DNA from: Phytohabitans sp036906915
Lineage (GTDB): Bacteria > Actinomycetota > Actinomycetes > Mycobacteriales > Micromonosporaceae
Assembly (NCBI RefSeq): GCF_036906915.1
Contig: NZ_JBAKHX010000054.1
Coordinates: forward strand, 1-54,706
Reading direction: 5' to 3'
Length of the DNA: 54,706 bases
Under the pieces are notes generated by a model. It made no database searches. It worked only from the letters and a program-made list of their open reading frames with translations, and was not told the DNA's origin. Positions 26,201 through 33,882 of the stretch are shown one piece after another; the stretch's first letter is position 1; every line of letters begins with the position of its first letter. Both the position numbers and the translations under genes were made by a program.

Positions 26201-26495
26201 GCTCGTGGAATGCGTCGGCAGACTCCCGCTTGGCGAACTCGTCAACGACCTCGCTGACGACCTCCTCAGGAAGCTGCGGGTTAATACGCGCGATCGCGTC
26301 CCGCAGCCGGCGGTAGAGGATCAGGTCATCCCACCGCCAGCGCTCACCGGAAAACTTGCGGGCGGCGTCGGGCCTACCTCGTGGTGCCAGTTCGACGCCA
26401 TCGATGTGTTGCCACCAGTCGCCAAGCTGCTCAACAACATCTGCTTCCCACTCCGCCTCCGACGGGTCGCGCGGGAAGGTCGAGTCATCGGCCAT
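23298..26495 (-). CDS. hsdR: Type I restriction subunit R
   Basis: A 1065-residue translocase/endonuclease subunit. The N-terminal nuclease domain has the PD-(D/E)XK set RRLDVVAYVNGLPLAVFELK (D near residue 153, E-L-K near 167-169). The SF2 motor follows: TQGSGKSMEM (Walker A, about 313-320), VIVDEAHRSHY (about 421-430), AFIAFTGTPI (motif III), and MQAIARVNRRWG (motif VI). The helical C-terminus binds HsdM. HsdR cuts DNA at a distance after ATP-driven translocation. It lies 57 bases after hsdS in a gene order of methylase-like, hsdM, hsdS, hsdR. All motifs look intact, so the enzyme should be active. Confidence 0.95.
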   Translation of the reverse strand: MADDSTFPRDPSEAEWEADVVEQLGDWWQHIDGVELAPRGRPDAARKFSGERWRWDDLILYRRLRDAIARINPQLPEEVVSEVVDEFAKRESADAFHERHRLHRLLTGDLKVTYEDPVSGQTRTETVWVIDFVDPYANELVAANQVTVKDGKHSRRLDVVAYVNGLPLAVFELKAAGAKEGSREAYDQLMTYRREFGAGALALPVFAVASDGITARLGTLFTPWEHMAPWDVDADGHPVNVSDGSALETMIAGVFDPAKFIDLLANFTSFSRERGGGVDTVRVAKAHQMFAVNKAIDKTVTAVASNGKIGVVWHTQGSGKSMEMVYYVAKAMKEPALRNPTFVVLTDRIDLDSQLYATFAASELTPERTLPRAETKEQIQQLLADRPSGGIVFTTLQKFWRTKEDRENNVYFPTLSTRRNIIVIVDEAHRSHYENIEGYARNLHDALPNAAFIAFTGTPISKVNANTRSVFGDYIDVYDLGRAVRDGATVRVFYENRHIPVHLPEGKEPIEFDEEADLLTSDLDPDEQAEVRRAFALYEDVVGAPERVTKLAGDIVTHWKARRADMFALTGNNGKGMIVCYSRKIAASLYQEITNLEPTWHSDNDAEGLIKVVYTGSAKDSALVGAHNRSKGEIQKIQRRATDDTDPLELVIVQSMWLTGFDSPPLHTLYLDKPMRGAALMQAIARVNRRWGEKPSGLVVDFLGIADNLTKALAEYTTATDAEPQKSIGETTEAAADMVIELCGILNDQLSGINWRATRDSGRKKAFLKAALDVVDYLKRPEPDPEDGKPTLAQRYADTARKLAQAYSNCSRSSRLRPLRPDIEFYNAVRQYQAKLRAEERAESGLASRADIELAIRQLTASAVAVDEVVDIYEAAGIQRPDLSHLDEDFLRSLRESQRPNLAVEALRRAIAREIRVVHPHNVVKQEGFTDKLLKTMERYRMAGLTAAEIIEALVRLAKEISADRGRAAELGLTEDELAFYDAVAQNDSAKQLLGDAVLADIAKALVQELQDLPRDWHIRDQAQALVRSKVKRLLAKFGYPPDAQQAAVDLVLRQTRTYIEDQDV

Positions 26496-26552
26496 GCGTC
26501 ACCATCCGTTCGTCCGGTCTTGCTTGGGCCGCGTAAGTCTCTTCAACCAGGG

Positions 26553-27725
26553 TTAGACGGAAAGCAGTCGATCTATGTCCTTTATTCGGAGCGCACCGGA
26601 GACCAGCCTGGGCAGCAACATGTCCCGAAGGGCCGATAGGCATCGAGTCTCGTCAACGCTCGCGGCCATTAGCCGCAGCAGGGGAGCGAGTTTACTTGTG
26701 AGGCTGCGGCATTCGGATTCCGCAGGAAGGGAGACGCGTTCTGTCGCTGCAATGTTCCTATTCAGGCCGGGGACAGCCGAGTCCCCGACCAACTCACTCA
26801 GCCCAGCATTTCGAAGCAAGAAATAGGTGAGTTCCGGTGAGAGGTAGCCGAGTTTCGGCTTGGCGTAGAATGCCGTGTCGATCACCCAGCATGGTGTTGG
26901 CGACCACGAAACGCAACCTGCGTTTGCGCCCTTCCGTCCAATCACGACACTTGGACCGGACGTCAGGGCGTCTGAGTGCCATCCAATTCGGCCAGTGCAG
27001 CCGAACACTGGGACCTCGCCGGGTCGGCGTTCCGAGTCGCGAAGAGCCTTGCCGTAGACTAGGTCAACCGCTGTTCCGAGTTGCATTACCTCGGCTTTTG
27101 CCGCGCGGTCGAAAATTGCACCGGCAAGGTTCAATGCGGTTTGCGCGATTTGCTCATTGATCGCAATCTTGCCGTCCAGGGCTCCCAGGACGCTTGCGAT
27201 GGCACGCTGTTCGGCCTCAGGCGGTATGACGACTTCAAATCGTTCGATGTGCCCCTTAGTTAGGGCGCGCCGTGATCCTCCGGAGTTATGGTTGAGCATG
27301 TATTCGCGAATCAATGGATGCGAGAGGTAGCGCTGAAGAAACTCCGGGACAAGCTCGTTCCCTGGCCGAATGATGGCGACATGCTGATTAACCCTTGCGG
27401 GAAGGACGTCGGCTGGAACAACACAGCAACGTGCTATTGTGTCCCCGTCTCCGGTAATGTTGAGAAGGACATCGCGAGGTTCCACTGCCACACCTCGCAG
27501 CTTGTCGGCGGCATACCCGTTAATGAAGGCGAGACCGTCGCGCAGGAACGCGTGATCGAGGACATTCTGGGATCGAATGAATGACGTCCCATGTACCTCG
27601 TACACGGCTGCCCCACCCTTGGGTGTAGCACCACTACCAATCTTCGAACACAATGGCCCCAGCCGTTCGAGTCGCCAACCAGCAGGCAAGGAGGTTCCAA
27701 GCGGAGTTACGACTGACTCAGGCAC
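26553..27725 (-). CDS. hsdS: Type I specificity subunit S
   Basis: A 390-residue DNA-recognition subunit with two target-recognition domains. TRD1 begins PAGWRLERLGPLCSKIGSG and ends near EVVIPPEAEQRAIASVLGAL, the first conserved coiled-coil spacer. TRD2 runs from about residue 190 (QLGTAVDLVYGKALRD) to LPAESECRSLTSKLAPLL, ending with RDMLLPRLVSGAL. I chose GTG 27725 because GGGAGG lies 4 bases upstream and it overlaps the hsdM stop by 8 bases. The longer frame to 27776 lies inside hsdM. The recognised sequence would be bipartite, but cannot be read from here. Confidence 0.9.
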   Translation of the reverse strand: MPESVVTPLGTSLPAGWRLERLGPLCSKIGSGATPKGGAAVYEVHGTSFIRSQNVLDHAFLRDGLAFINGYAADKLRGVAVEPRDVLLNITGDGDTIARCCVVPADVLPARVNQHVAIIRPGNELVPEFLQRYLSHPLIREYMLNHNSGGSRRALTKGHIERFEVVIPPEAEQRAIASVLGALDGKIAINEQIAQTALNLAGAIFDRAAKAEVMQLGTAVDLVYGKALRDSERRPGEVPVFGCTGRIGWHSDALTSGPSVVIGRKGANAGCVSWSPTPCWVIDTAFYAKPKLGYLSPELTYFLLRNAGLSELVGDSAVPGLNRNIAATERVSLPAESECRSLTSKLAPLLRLMAASVDETRCLSALRDMLLPRLVSGALRIKDIDRLLSV

Positions 27726-29346
27726 CGATCCTCCCGAGCTGTTCGCGCACGATGCTTTCGAGGCGATCTGCCTCATCGAAGTGCGAGTAGAGCTCCTTCG
27801 TCAGTCTCGTTATCTTGTCCTCGATGGGTTCGTCGTCATCAGATTCTGCCAGCCTCGTTCCGACAAATCGCCCCGGAGTGAGAATGAAATCGTGCTCGCG
27901 AATCTCGTCCAAAGAGGCGGACTTGCAGAATCCGAGAACGTCGGCGTAGTCAATGGTGCGGTCGGTGCCGCGCCATGCATGGTACGTGTCGGCGACACGC
28001 TTGATCTCGTCGTCCGTGAGTTCGCGCAGCGTTCGATCCACCATCTTGCCAAAGCTGCGGGCGTCTATGAATAGAAGTTGATTGGTGCGGTCGATGAGCC
28101 TCCGGCCACGACCTGGGCTCTTGTCTCTGGCAAGGAACCACACACAGACCGGAATGGTAGTGGAACGGAAGAGCTGGCCGGGCAGGGCGACCATACACGC
28201 GACCAGGTCAGCTTCGATCATTTTGCGACGAATGTCGCCCTCACCAGAGTGCTTGCTGGCCATAGAGCCGTTGGCGAGCACAATGCCTGCGCGGCCTTTC
28301 GGAGAGAGTTTGTGGGCCATGTGCTGAAGCCACGCGTAGTTGGCGTTGCCGACCGGTGGAACGCCGTATTCCCATCGGGGGTCGAACGGTAGGCGTTCGC
28401 CGCCCCAGTCGGAGATATTGAACGGCGGGTTGGCCATTACGACGTCGAAGCGCATATCTGGGTGTTGATCTTCGTGGAAACTGTCGCCCCAGCGAGGGCC
28501 GAGGTTGGCGCTAATGCCGTGGATGGCAAGATTCATCTTCGCCAATTGCCAGGTGTTCTTGTTGGATTCCTGTCCGAAGACCGAGATGTCGAAGGGATTT
28601 CCGCCATGTTCTTCGATGAACTTCTCGGCTTGGACGAACATTCCTCCGGAGCCGCATGCCGGGTCGTAAACACGGTCCTTCTGTTGCGGTTCGAGGACTT
28701 CGACGATGAGTTTGACGATGCTCTTGGGGGTGAAGTATTCGCCGCCGCGCTTGCCTTCCGCGAGCGCGAACTTCTCCAGGCAGTATTCGTAGACCTCCCC
28801 GAGCAGATCGCGGGCCGTACGAGGCTTGCCGTCTGCGCCAGTTTCGTCCTTGAATCCAAGCTTGTTAATGAGATCGACGAGTTCACTCAAGCGGCGGGCG
28901 TCGACACCCCGACTGTTGAACAGCCCTTGAGGCAGGGCGCCCTTGAGGTCAGCGTTGGCTTCGCCAATAGCGCGCATCGCGCCGTCGAGTAGTTGGCCGA
29001 CCGTTGCCTCACCCGCGCCGGTCTTGGCGCGTTCGGCAATGGTGGCCCAGCGGGCACCGGCAGGGACCCAGAAGATGTTCTTGCGGGCGTATTCGTCGGG
29101 ATCTTCGAGAAGGCCGAGTTGCCGGTCACCGGTAATATCCTCGGCTTCCAACTCCTGGGCGATTTCTTTACGGCGTTCGTCGAAGGAGTCGGAGGCGTAC
29201 TTGAGGAAGATGAGGCCGAGGACGAAGTGCTTGTATTCGGCGGCGTCCATGCTGCCGCGCAGCTTGTCTGCGGCCTTCCATAGGATGTCCTTTAGGTCGG
29301 CCGGTTTGTCGTCGGCCGGCTTGCGCGTGCGTGGCGGCACAGTCAT
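27718..29346 (-). CDS. hsdM: Type I DNA methyltransferase subunit M
   Basis: This 542-residue N6-adenine methyltransferase subunit shows the N-terminal HsdM helical domain (LWKAADKLRGSMDAAEYKHF), the SAM motif YDPACGSGGMF (about 227-237) and the catalytic VMANPPFNISDW (NPPF near 306-309). The C-terminal helices contact HsdS. With two HsdM and one HsdS it makes the modification enzyme. Its ATG overlaps the stop of the upstream HTH/methylase-like gene (ATGA), and the hsdS start overlaps its own stop, so all are translationally coupled. Confidence 0.96.
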   Translation of the reverse strand: MTVPPRTRKPADDKPADLKDILWKAADKLRGSMDAAEYKHFVLGLIFLKYASDSFDERRKEIAQELEAEDITGDRQLGLLEDPDEYARKNIFWVPAGARWATIAERAKTGAGEATVGQLLDGAMRAIGEANADLKGALPQGLFNSRGVDARRLSELVDLINKLGFKDETGADGKPRTARDLLGEVYEYCLEKFALAEGKRGGEYFTPKSIVKLIVEVLEPQQKDRVYDPACGSGGMFVQAEKFIEEHGGNPFDISVFGQESNKNTWQLAKMNLAIHGISANLGPRWGDSFHEDQHPDMRFDVVMANPPFNISDWGGERLPFDPRWEYGVPPVGNANYAWLQHMAHKLSPKGRAGIVLANGSMASKHSGEGDIRRKMIEADLVACMVALPGQLFRSTTIPVCVWFLARDKSPGRGRRLIDRTNQLLFIDARSFGKMVDRTLRELTDDEIKRVADTYHAWRGTDRTIDYADVLGFCKSASLDEIREHDFILTPGRFVGTRLAESDDDEPIEDKITRLTKELYSHFDEADRLESIVREQLGRIGA

Positions 29347-31313
29347 CTCCCTCGTCGGTTGTTCGGCGTAGCTAGTTCGTCGGGGCCAAGCGTGAAGGCT
29401 CCGTCGGCGATGCCATCGCCGATGCGGGCCTGCAGCGTCTCCAGGACGGCGACTCTGTCACGGGCCAGTTGGGTGGCCTCGTGCAGTTGGTAAAGGACGT
29501 CGTCGAGCCGGTCGCGGGCGGTATCGCTGATGTATGGCAGTTGCATTTGAAGCAGGCCGGAACGACGTACGTGTGATCGGCCGGTGCGGGTTGCGTTGCG
29601 GGAGGCGCGCAGCAGCGCCGCAAGGGCGTGGGGGCCAATCCAGGGTTTCTGTGGTTCGTCGCGGAAGGTGCTGGCGTGCTTGCGGTGTCCGGGAACGCGT
29701 AGACCTTGGGCTGGGAACATGAGAACACTGCCGCCGTCGTCGTCGACGATGACGGGCAGGGAGGGGTCGGCGAGCAGGAGCACATCGCCAGGCTCGGTGA
29801 GGGTGGCCGCATTGTGGCTGGCGAGGTTGGCCAGGTCGACGCGTCGGATCCCGATTGGCTGCTGGCCGAGGAGTTCTTCCCGGCCGACGATGCGCTGGCC
29901 GTTGCGGCTGATGGCGGTGGGCGTGATTCGGTGACCACGCAGGTGGATGAGCTGGCCGGCTTGCAGCAGCTCTCCGACGGTGGTGTGGCGTGGCTCTGTG
30001 CTGGAGGGCCGGAAGGTGATCCGGTCCAGCACCTTGAGGACCTCGCCCTGTTCGGCTTCTATCACGCGCGTCGCCGCAGCACGGGCTTGCCGTGCTTGGG
30101 TAAGACGTTCGTCAGCGTTGGTCGATGGGACGAGTATGTGCGCAGGTACGAGGGATGAGGCGGAGTTGAGGTGCGAGCGTGCGACATCGACGCACGGCGG
30201 TTTGCCACGGCCGCTCTTTGGGCCGGCGAGGAGTCGGACAGTCTCGCCGATCCATCCCTCGCCGTGTTCCCGGTGGATCTGGTCGGCATCGCAGATGGTG
30301 ACAGCTAGCGGCCGGCTGCTGCCGGGGTCCCGGAGCACAAGTAACGCGTGATCAGCGCCAACGACGTTCGGGTAGACGCTGCGGGGAAGCTGGATGATGG
30401 CGTGCAGGCGCCCTTGACGAAGCAGCGCATCGCGCGCCTTGACGACGGGCAGGTTGCCCCTGCGGCTGAGCACCCACTGAGGGACAACAATAAGTGCGAA
30501 GCCGCCGGGAGCGAGCCAGTCAGCGGAGGCGAGGGCCCATTGCAGCGGCTGATCAGGGCTATCTGCGTGTTCGCCGGGCTGGAATGGTGGGTCCGCGAGC
30601 ACGACATCAGACACGGCTTCGGCCTCGCGGGCTTCTGCACCGTGACAGAGCAAGCGCAGGCGCAGCAGACTCGGCTGGCTGGGATCCGCCCGGGAGAACG
30701 AGAGTGCGCGAGCACCGGCGTCGGCAGTCGTTGCCAGGAGCCTGCCCGTCGTGGCGGCCAGTTCGGTGACGCTCAGCGTGTCCCATCCGGCGTACATCTC
30801 CGGCACGAGGTTGGCGATCAGTTCACAGATGCCACGAGGTGTTTCTGAGCGTGCGCCGGACCATCCCTTGTTCGTAGCCAGGACGTAGAGCTGCTCGGCG
30901 GCTCGGGCTGGGCCTAGATCTGACCGCAACTGCTGGATGGTCTTCGCCACGTGTTGCTCAGCGGTCTCGATGGTTAACGCTTCGGCGGTCTCGGACTCGT
31001 ACGCGAGGAGCAGCTCTAGTCCACGTTGCAGGAAGGCACCCGGTTCAAGCTCGTTGCCGTGAGCCGAACCATTCAGGTTGTGGCGGAACACATCGCCGTA
31101 TGTACGCGCGGCGGGGTGACTGTCAAGCTCACCTGACCGCTGCGGTCGCCCGTCGAGCCACGTCGCGACCGCCTCGGCGTCGAAAAGTGGCTGTTCGGTG
31201 GTGCCGCTAACCGGAGCCGGAAAATCAGGGTGACGGCGTCGCCAGTTGCTCACCGTTGCCCGTCGTGTCCCCGCATAGCGGGCGATTTGTCCAGATGAGA
31301 CGTACGCTGCCAC
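29343..31313 (-). CDS. HTH-containing HsdM-like protein with degenerate SAM motif
   Basis: The product (656 aa) starts with an AlpA/MerR-like HTH, IARYAGTRRATVSNWRRRHPDFPAP, then a DAEAVATWLDGRP wing. The next part resembles an N6-methylase: after ETPRGICELIANLVPEMYAG, where HsdM has its DPACGSG loop, this protein reads VTELAATTGRLLAT. The later active-site block is kept as VVLADPPFQPGE, DPPF near residue 240 instead of NPPF. The C-terminal 250 residues are S-subunit-like (VGELLQAGQLIHLRGHRITP). So SAM binding is doubtful; it may be regulatory or a DNA-binding partner for hsdM. GTG start with GGAGG upstream. Compare the intact relative at 45989. Confidence 0.8.
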   Translation of the reverse strand: MAAYVSSGQIARYAGTRRATVSNWRRRHPDFPAPVSGTTEQPLFDAEAVATWLDGRPQRSGELDSHPAARTYGDVFRHNLNGSAHGNELEPGAFLQRGLELLLAYESETAEALTIETAEQHVAKTIQQLRSDLGPARAAEQLYVLATNKGWSGARSETPRGICELIANLVPEMYAGWDTLSVTELAATTGRLLATTADAGARALSFSRADPSQPSLLRLRLLCHGAEAREAEAVSDVVLADPPFQPGEHADSPDQPLQWALASADWLAPGGFALIVVPQWVLSRRGNLPVVKARDALLRQGRLHAIIQLPRSVYPNVVGADHALLVLRDPGSSRPLAVTICDADQIHREHGEGWIGETVRLLAGPKSGRGKPPCVDVARSHLNSASSLVPAHILVPSTNADERLTQARQARAAATRVIEAEQGEVLKVLDRITFRPSSTEPRHTTVGELLQAGQLIHLRGHRITPTAISRNGQRIVGREELLGQQPIGIRRVDLANLASHNAATLTEPGDVLLLADPSLPVIVDDDGGSVLMFPAQGLRVPGHRKHASTFRDEPQKPWIGPHALAALLRASRNATRTGRSHVRRSGLLQMQLPYISDTARDRLDDVLYQLHEATQLARDRVAVLETLQARIGDGIADGAFTLGPDELATPNNRRGR

Positions 31314-31387
31314 CTTCGCCTCCTTCCGACTGCTCTGGGCGTGGAAGGAAACTCTAGCGGCTTCCGGCTGATGGGCAAAGCAACCTC

Positions 31388-31444
31388 GTGATAAGTGGTC
31401 TTATCACTTCCACAAGCGTCAGCGGCAGGATCACCGCTTATCAC
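31388..31444. promoter_or_regulatory. Repeated GTGATAAG half-site operator
   Basis: GTGATAAG (31388-31395) and CTTATCAC (31400-31407) form an inverted repeat with a 4-base spacer, and a third copy of CTTATCAC stands at 31437-31444. The cluster lies 75-131 bases upstream of the GTG of the HTH-methylase-like gene, whose own HTH makes autoregulation plausible, as in R-M control proteins. Confidence 0.55.
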
Positions 31445-31594
31445 GGCCAAAGCAGGAGATTGCACGGTCGGTCCGCTGGAATCAATCTCGCCGGACGTGA
31501 TCGTTGCCTGCTGTGACTTCGGTCCCGATCCAGCTACACCCTCTGCGCTGGTCGTGATCACGTGTCACGAGGGCTTACGCCCAACTTCTCCCGA

Positions 31595-31616
31595 TGAACG
31601 CACAGCTGTGCGTTCA
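31595..31616. promoter_or_regulatory. 22-bp perfect palindrome
   Basis: TGAACGCACAG is followed without spacer by its exact reverse complement, giving a fully symmetrical 22-bp site. It ends 22 bases upstream of the ATG at 31639. Such perfect symmetry fits a homodimeric repressor operator overlapping a promoter or 5' leader. If translation began at 31594 instead, the site would lie inside the gene. Confidence 0.6.
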
Positions 31617-31638
31617 CCACCTTGTTGCGCGCTCCACC

Positions 31639-32154
31639 ATGTCGAGGATCATCGTGGTCACGATTTGCAAAAACTGCGGCAAACATGCCTATTGCAGCGA
31701 TACGTTCGCAATCACGGTCGCACTCCGATGCTCGCGGTCTCGCGGCGTGGCGCTGCGCGTCTACCGCTGCCCGCATCGGCGCGGGTGGCATCTGACGAGC
31801 CAGTCGACCTGGATCACGAGTCCTGGCAAGCCACCCACGGCAGAGGGCTGTGGTTATCGCGGCCGGATGGCGGCGGTGCTCGCCGACCAGATCACCGTAG
31901 ACGAGGCGGTGCTGGTGAACGTTGCAGCCATCGACAGCAACCCACAATGCTCGCTGTCCGCTGCCCGAGCGGCTGTGGATACCTGGTTTCGCTGGGGCTT
32001 GGTCTACGCCAACGGACCCACCGTCACTGCCGTCGATGTCGATGCTCTGCGAGAGATTGCCGAACAGGGCTGGAACCGCTGGCTTTCCTCACGTCTGGCC
32101 GGTCCAACGATCTTGCGGATCGGCCCTCGTCACGGTCGAACCTCCGTTGCCTGA
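31639..32154 (+). CDS. Zinc-ribbon small protein
   Basis: The protein (171 aa) opens with a zinc-ribbon-like segment: ICKNCGKHAYCSDTFAITVA, then ALRVYRCPHRRGWHLTSQS. The Cys-x2-Cys and the later Cys-x-His are spaced as in small actinomycete proteins with a GWHLTS ending. The remaining 100 residues (LADQITVDEAVLVNVAAI, then RAAVDTWFRWGLVYANG) look like a helical or HTH-type domain. ATG 31639 is preferred; ATG 31594 is in frame but sits in the palindrome. It ends 18 bases before the DUF6119-like gene, so they are probably co-transcribed. Function unknown; a DNA-binding role is a guess. Confidence 0.65.
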   Translation: MSRIIVVTICKNCGKHAYCSDTFAITVALRCSRSRGVALRVYRCPHRRGWHLTSQSTWITSPGKPPTAEGCGYRGRMAAVLADQITVDEAVLVNVAAIDSNPQCSLSAARAAVDTWFRWGLVYANGPTVTAVDVDALREIAEQGWNRWLSSRLAGPTILRIGPRHGRTSVA

Positions 32155-32172
32155 CTTCTTAAGGAGATGCTG

Positions 32173-33777
32173 ATGCCCCGGACACCCGCTTCCCGAGCGC
32201 GTGTCACCGTGTACCGGCTCACCGGCACCGCACCGCTCAACGCCCTGATCCGCGACAAGTACCTTGACCGACCCGAGTTCGTCGCCGAGCGGGTGACCGT
32301 CGCGGGCGCGACCGGCCTCCTGCTCTCGGGACAGATCCGCGCCGAGACGGTCCGGTGGGCAGATAGCCTCGCCGGCTACACCGGCCTCGACATCGAGGCC
32401 CACAACGACACCGCAGCTGCGGCGCTCCTGCTCAAGGTCGAAGGACACGTCTACGCGCTCTGCTACGGCATGGGCCATCACCTGCTCGACTATGGCCTGG
32501 TCGAGCCCGGCTTCGGGCTGCAATACCTGGCGCGCGTGGCCGACGTGGACGACCTGCGATCCGTCACCCGGCACACCATCGACCACCGAGCATTGATCGA
32601 TCGTCGATCGATCCCCACGGGCGGCGACGTTCGCGCCTTCGGCCTCGCCGAACTCGGCACCGTCGTGAGCAAGGTCGTGGGGCGTGGGATCGTCGCGCCC
32701 GGCAGCAAAGCGGTCACCATCCGCGGCGCTGACGCGCTGAACCTGCCACTCGGCCGGGATCCGGCCGAACTGATCAAGGACTTGGCCGCTGTCGGGGCAA
32801 CCCTGACGCAGCCCATTACCCACCCCGATCTCGAGCTGCTGACACGGCTCACCCCGTTGCAGCCACGCCACCCGCAACGCAAGAAGCTCGACGCCCGTCT
32901 GAACGATGCCCTGCGCGGGGAGACCGACGAGCGGCTCGGCACCGGCTGGCCGTGGGAGCAGTCCGACGAGTTCGGCGCCGTCGACACCGTTCGACTGCTG
33001 CACGTCCCGGGCGCCGAGAATGTCACGCTGCCGTGGCTGTCGATCGACGAGCTTAAGAAGATCGCCGGAGAGCGGCCGTCCCGGAACCCGCTCGACCTGT
33101 TCCGCACGGTCAAGGTCATGCTCATGGCTGACGACGACACACAGCTGAGCCCGCAGATCCCGGCCCTCAAATGGATCGCGTTCGAGACTCGCATCGACGA
33201 CAAGCTCTACTTCTTTCACGACGGCCGATGGTTCGCGGTCGCCCAGGACTACGAGGGCCAGGTCCGCGCGGAAGCGGCCCGGATCCTCGCCAACCGGTCC
33301 GCCCTGGCCCTGCCCGCCTGGCGCAAGGGGCAGGAGGAGAAGGACTACAACAAGCTCGTCGCTCGCCGTGATCGGAGGTACCTGGTTCTCGACCGCAAGC
33401 TGATCCACACCGCCGTACACCCGCGGGGTATCGAGCACTGCGACCTGCTTGGACCAGACGACGAGTTCATCCACGTCAAGCGGCTTCGTGGGTCCGACGA
33501 CGCCAGTCACCTGTTCGCGCAGGTCCACGTCGCCATCGAGCAACTCCTGTACGACGCCGAAGGGCGACGCGCGCTCGTGCAGAAGATCGCCGTCCTCAGC
33601 GAGGGAAAGCGAACCGCGCCCGAGATACCCGCCAAGGTCGTTCTCGCGATCGGCGGGCGAGACAAGCTGCGCGTCGATGACCTTTTCACGTTCAGCCAGG
33701 TCACCCTGGTCCGCCTCGCCCAGCACCTGGAGACCCGGGGCATCCAGGTCGAGGTCATTGCGATCCCGTCTTCGTGA
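32173..33777 (+). CDS. DUF6119 / TIGR04141-type sporadically distributed protein
   Basis: The product (534 aa) resembles the TIGR04141/DUF6119 family. It opens with VTVYRLTG and then has ALCYGMGHHLLDYGLVEPGF, VTRHTIDHRALIDRRSIPTGGD, VRAFGLAELGTVVSKVVGRG and a late KLYFFHDGRWFAVAQDYEGQ. Members occur patchily in bacterial genomes, often near restriction or other defence genes; no activity is established as far as I know. AAGGAG at 32161-32166 fits ATG 32173 better than the ATG at 32167 that abuts it. Here it lies between a zinc-ribbon protein and the pPIWI-RE trio, so it may be an accessory of that system. Confidence 0.72.
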   Translation: MPRTPASRARVTVYRLTGTAPLNALIRDKYLDRPEFVAERVTVAGATGLLLSGQIRAETVRWADSLAGYTGLDIEAHNDTAAAALLLKVEGHVYALCYGMGHHLLDYGLVEPGFGLQYLARVADVDDLRSVTRHTIDHRALIDRRSIPTGGDVRAFGLAELGTVVSKVVGRGIVAPGSKAVTIRGADALNLPLGRDPAELIKDLAAVGATLTQPITHPDLELLTRLTPLQPRHPQRKKLDARLNDALRGETDERLGTGWPWEQSDEFGAVDTVRLLHVPGAENVTLPWLSIDELKKIAGERPSRNPLDLFRTVKVMLMADDDTQLSPQIPALKWIAFETRIDDKLYFFHDGRWFAVAQDYEGQVRAEAARILANRSALALPAWRKGQEEKDYNKLVARRDRRYLVLDRKLIHTAVHPRGIEHCDLLGPDDEFIHVKRLRGSDDASHLFAQVHVAIEQLLYDAEGRRALVQKIAVLSEGKRTAPEIPAKVVLAIGGRDKLRVDDLFTFSQVTLVRLAQHLETRGIQVEVIAIPSS

Positions 33778-33868
33778 CGTCGCCTTACCCGCACCTTTCG
33801 ACATCGAGGTCAATATGTCGGTATCACCCGTCCGAGCGAACCACCACAGAAGTGTCGGTCCTGTCCCG

Positions 33869-33874
33869 TACCCT
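33869..33874 (+). promoter_or_regulatory. -10 box of probable leaderless promoter
   Basis: TACCCT ends 8 bases before the GTG at 33883, which has no Shine-Dalgarno sequence. This suggests the pPIWI-RE operon can be transcribed separately from the genes before it. Confidence 0.35.
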
Positions 33875-33882
33875 CACGCGTC

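Larger units (their letters stand above)
31314..31638. other. Palindrome-rich control region
   Basis: 325 bases between the divergent type I R-M operon and the zinc-ribbon gene. It contains the two operator-like elements listed separately and a 10-bp palindrome CGTGATCACG at 31553-31562. A + frame from 31395 crosses the region but overlaps the zinc-ribbon gene and resembles no protein. Confidence 0.55.

Noticed and set aside
25164..26639. 491-codon plus-strand frame opposite hsdR
   Set aside because: No family resemblance; hsdR on the minus strand has complete nuclease and helicase motifs.
31395..32162. 255-codon plus-strand frame across the control region
   Set aside because: It overlaps the zinc-ribbon gene in another frame, is rich in Arg/Ser/Cys without a pattern and lacks a ribosome-binding site.
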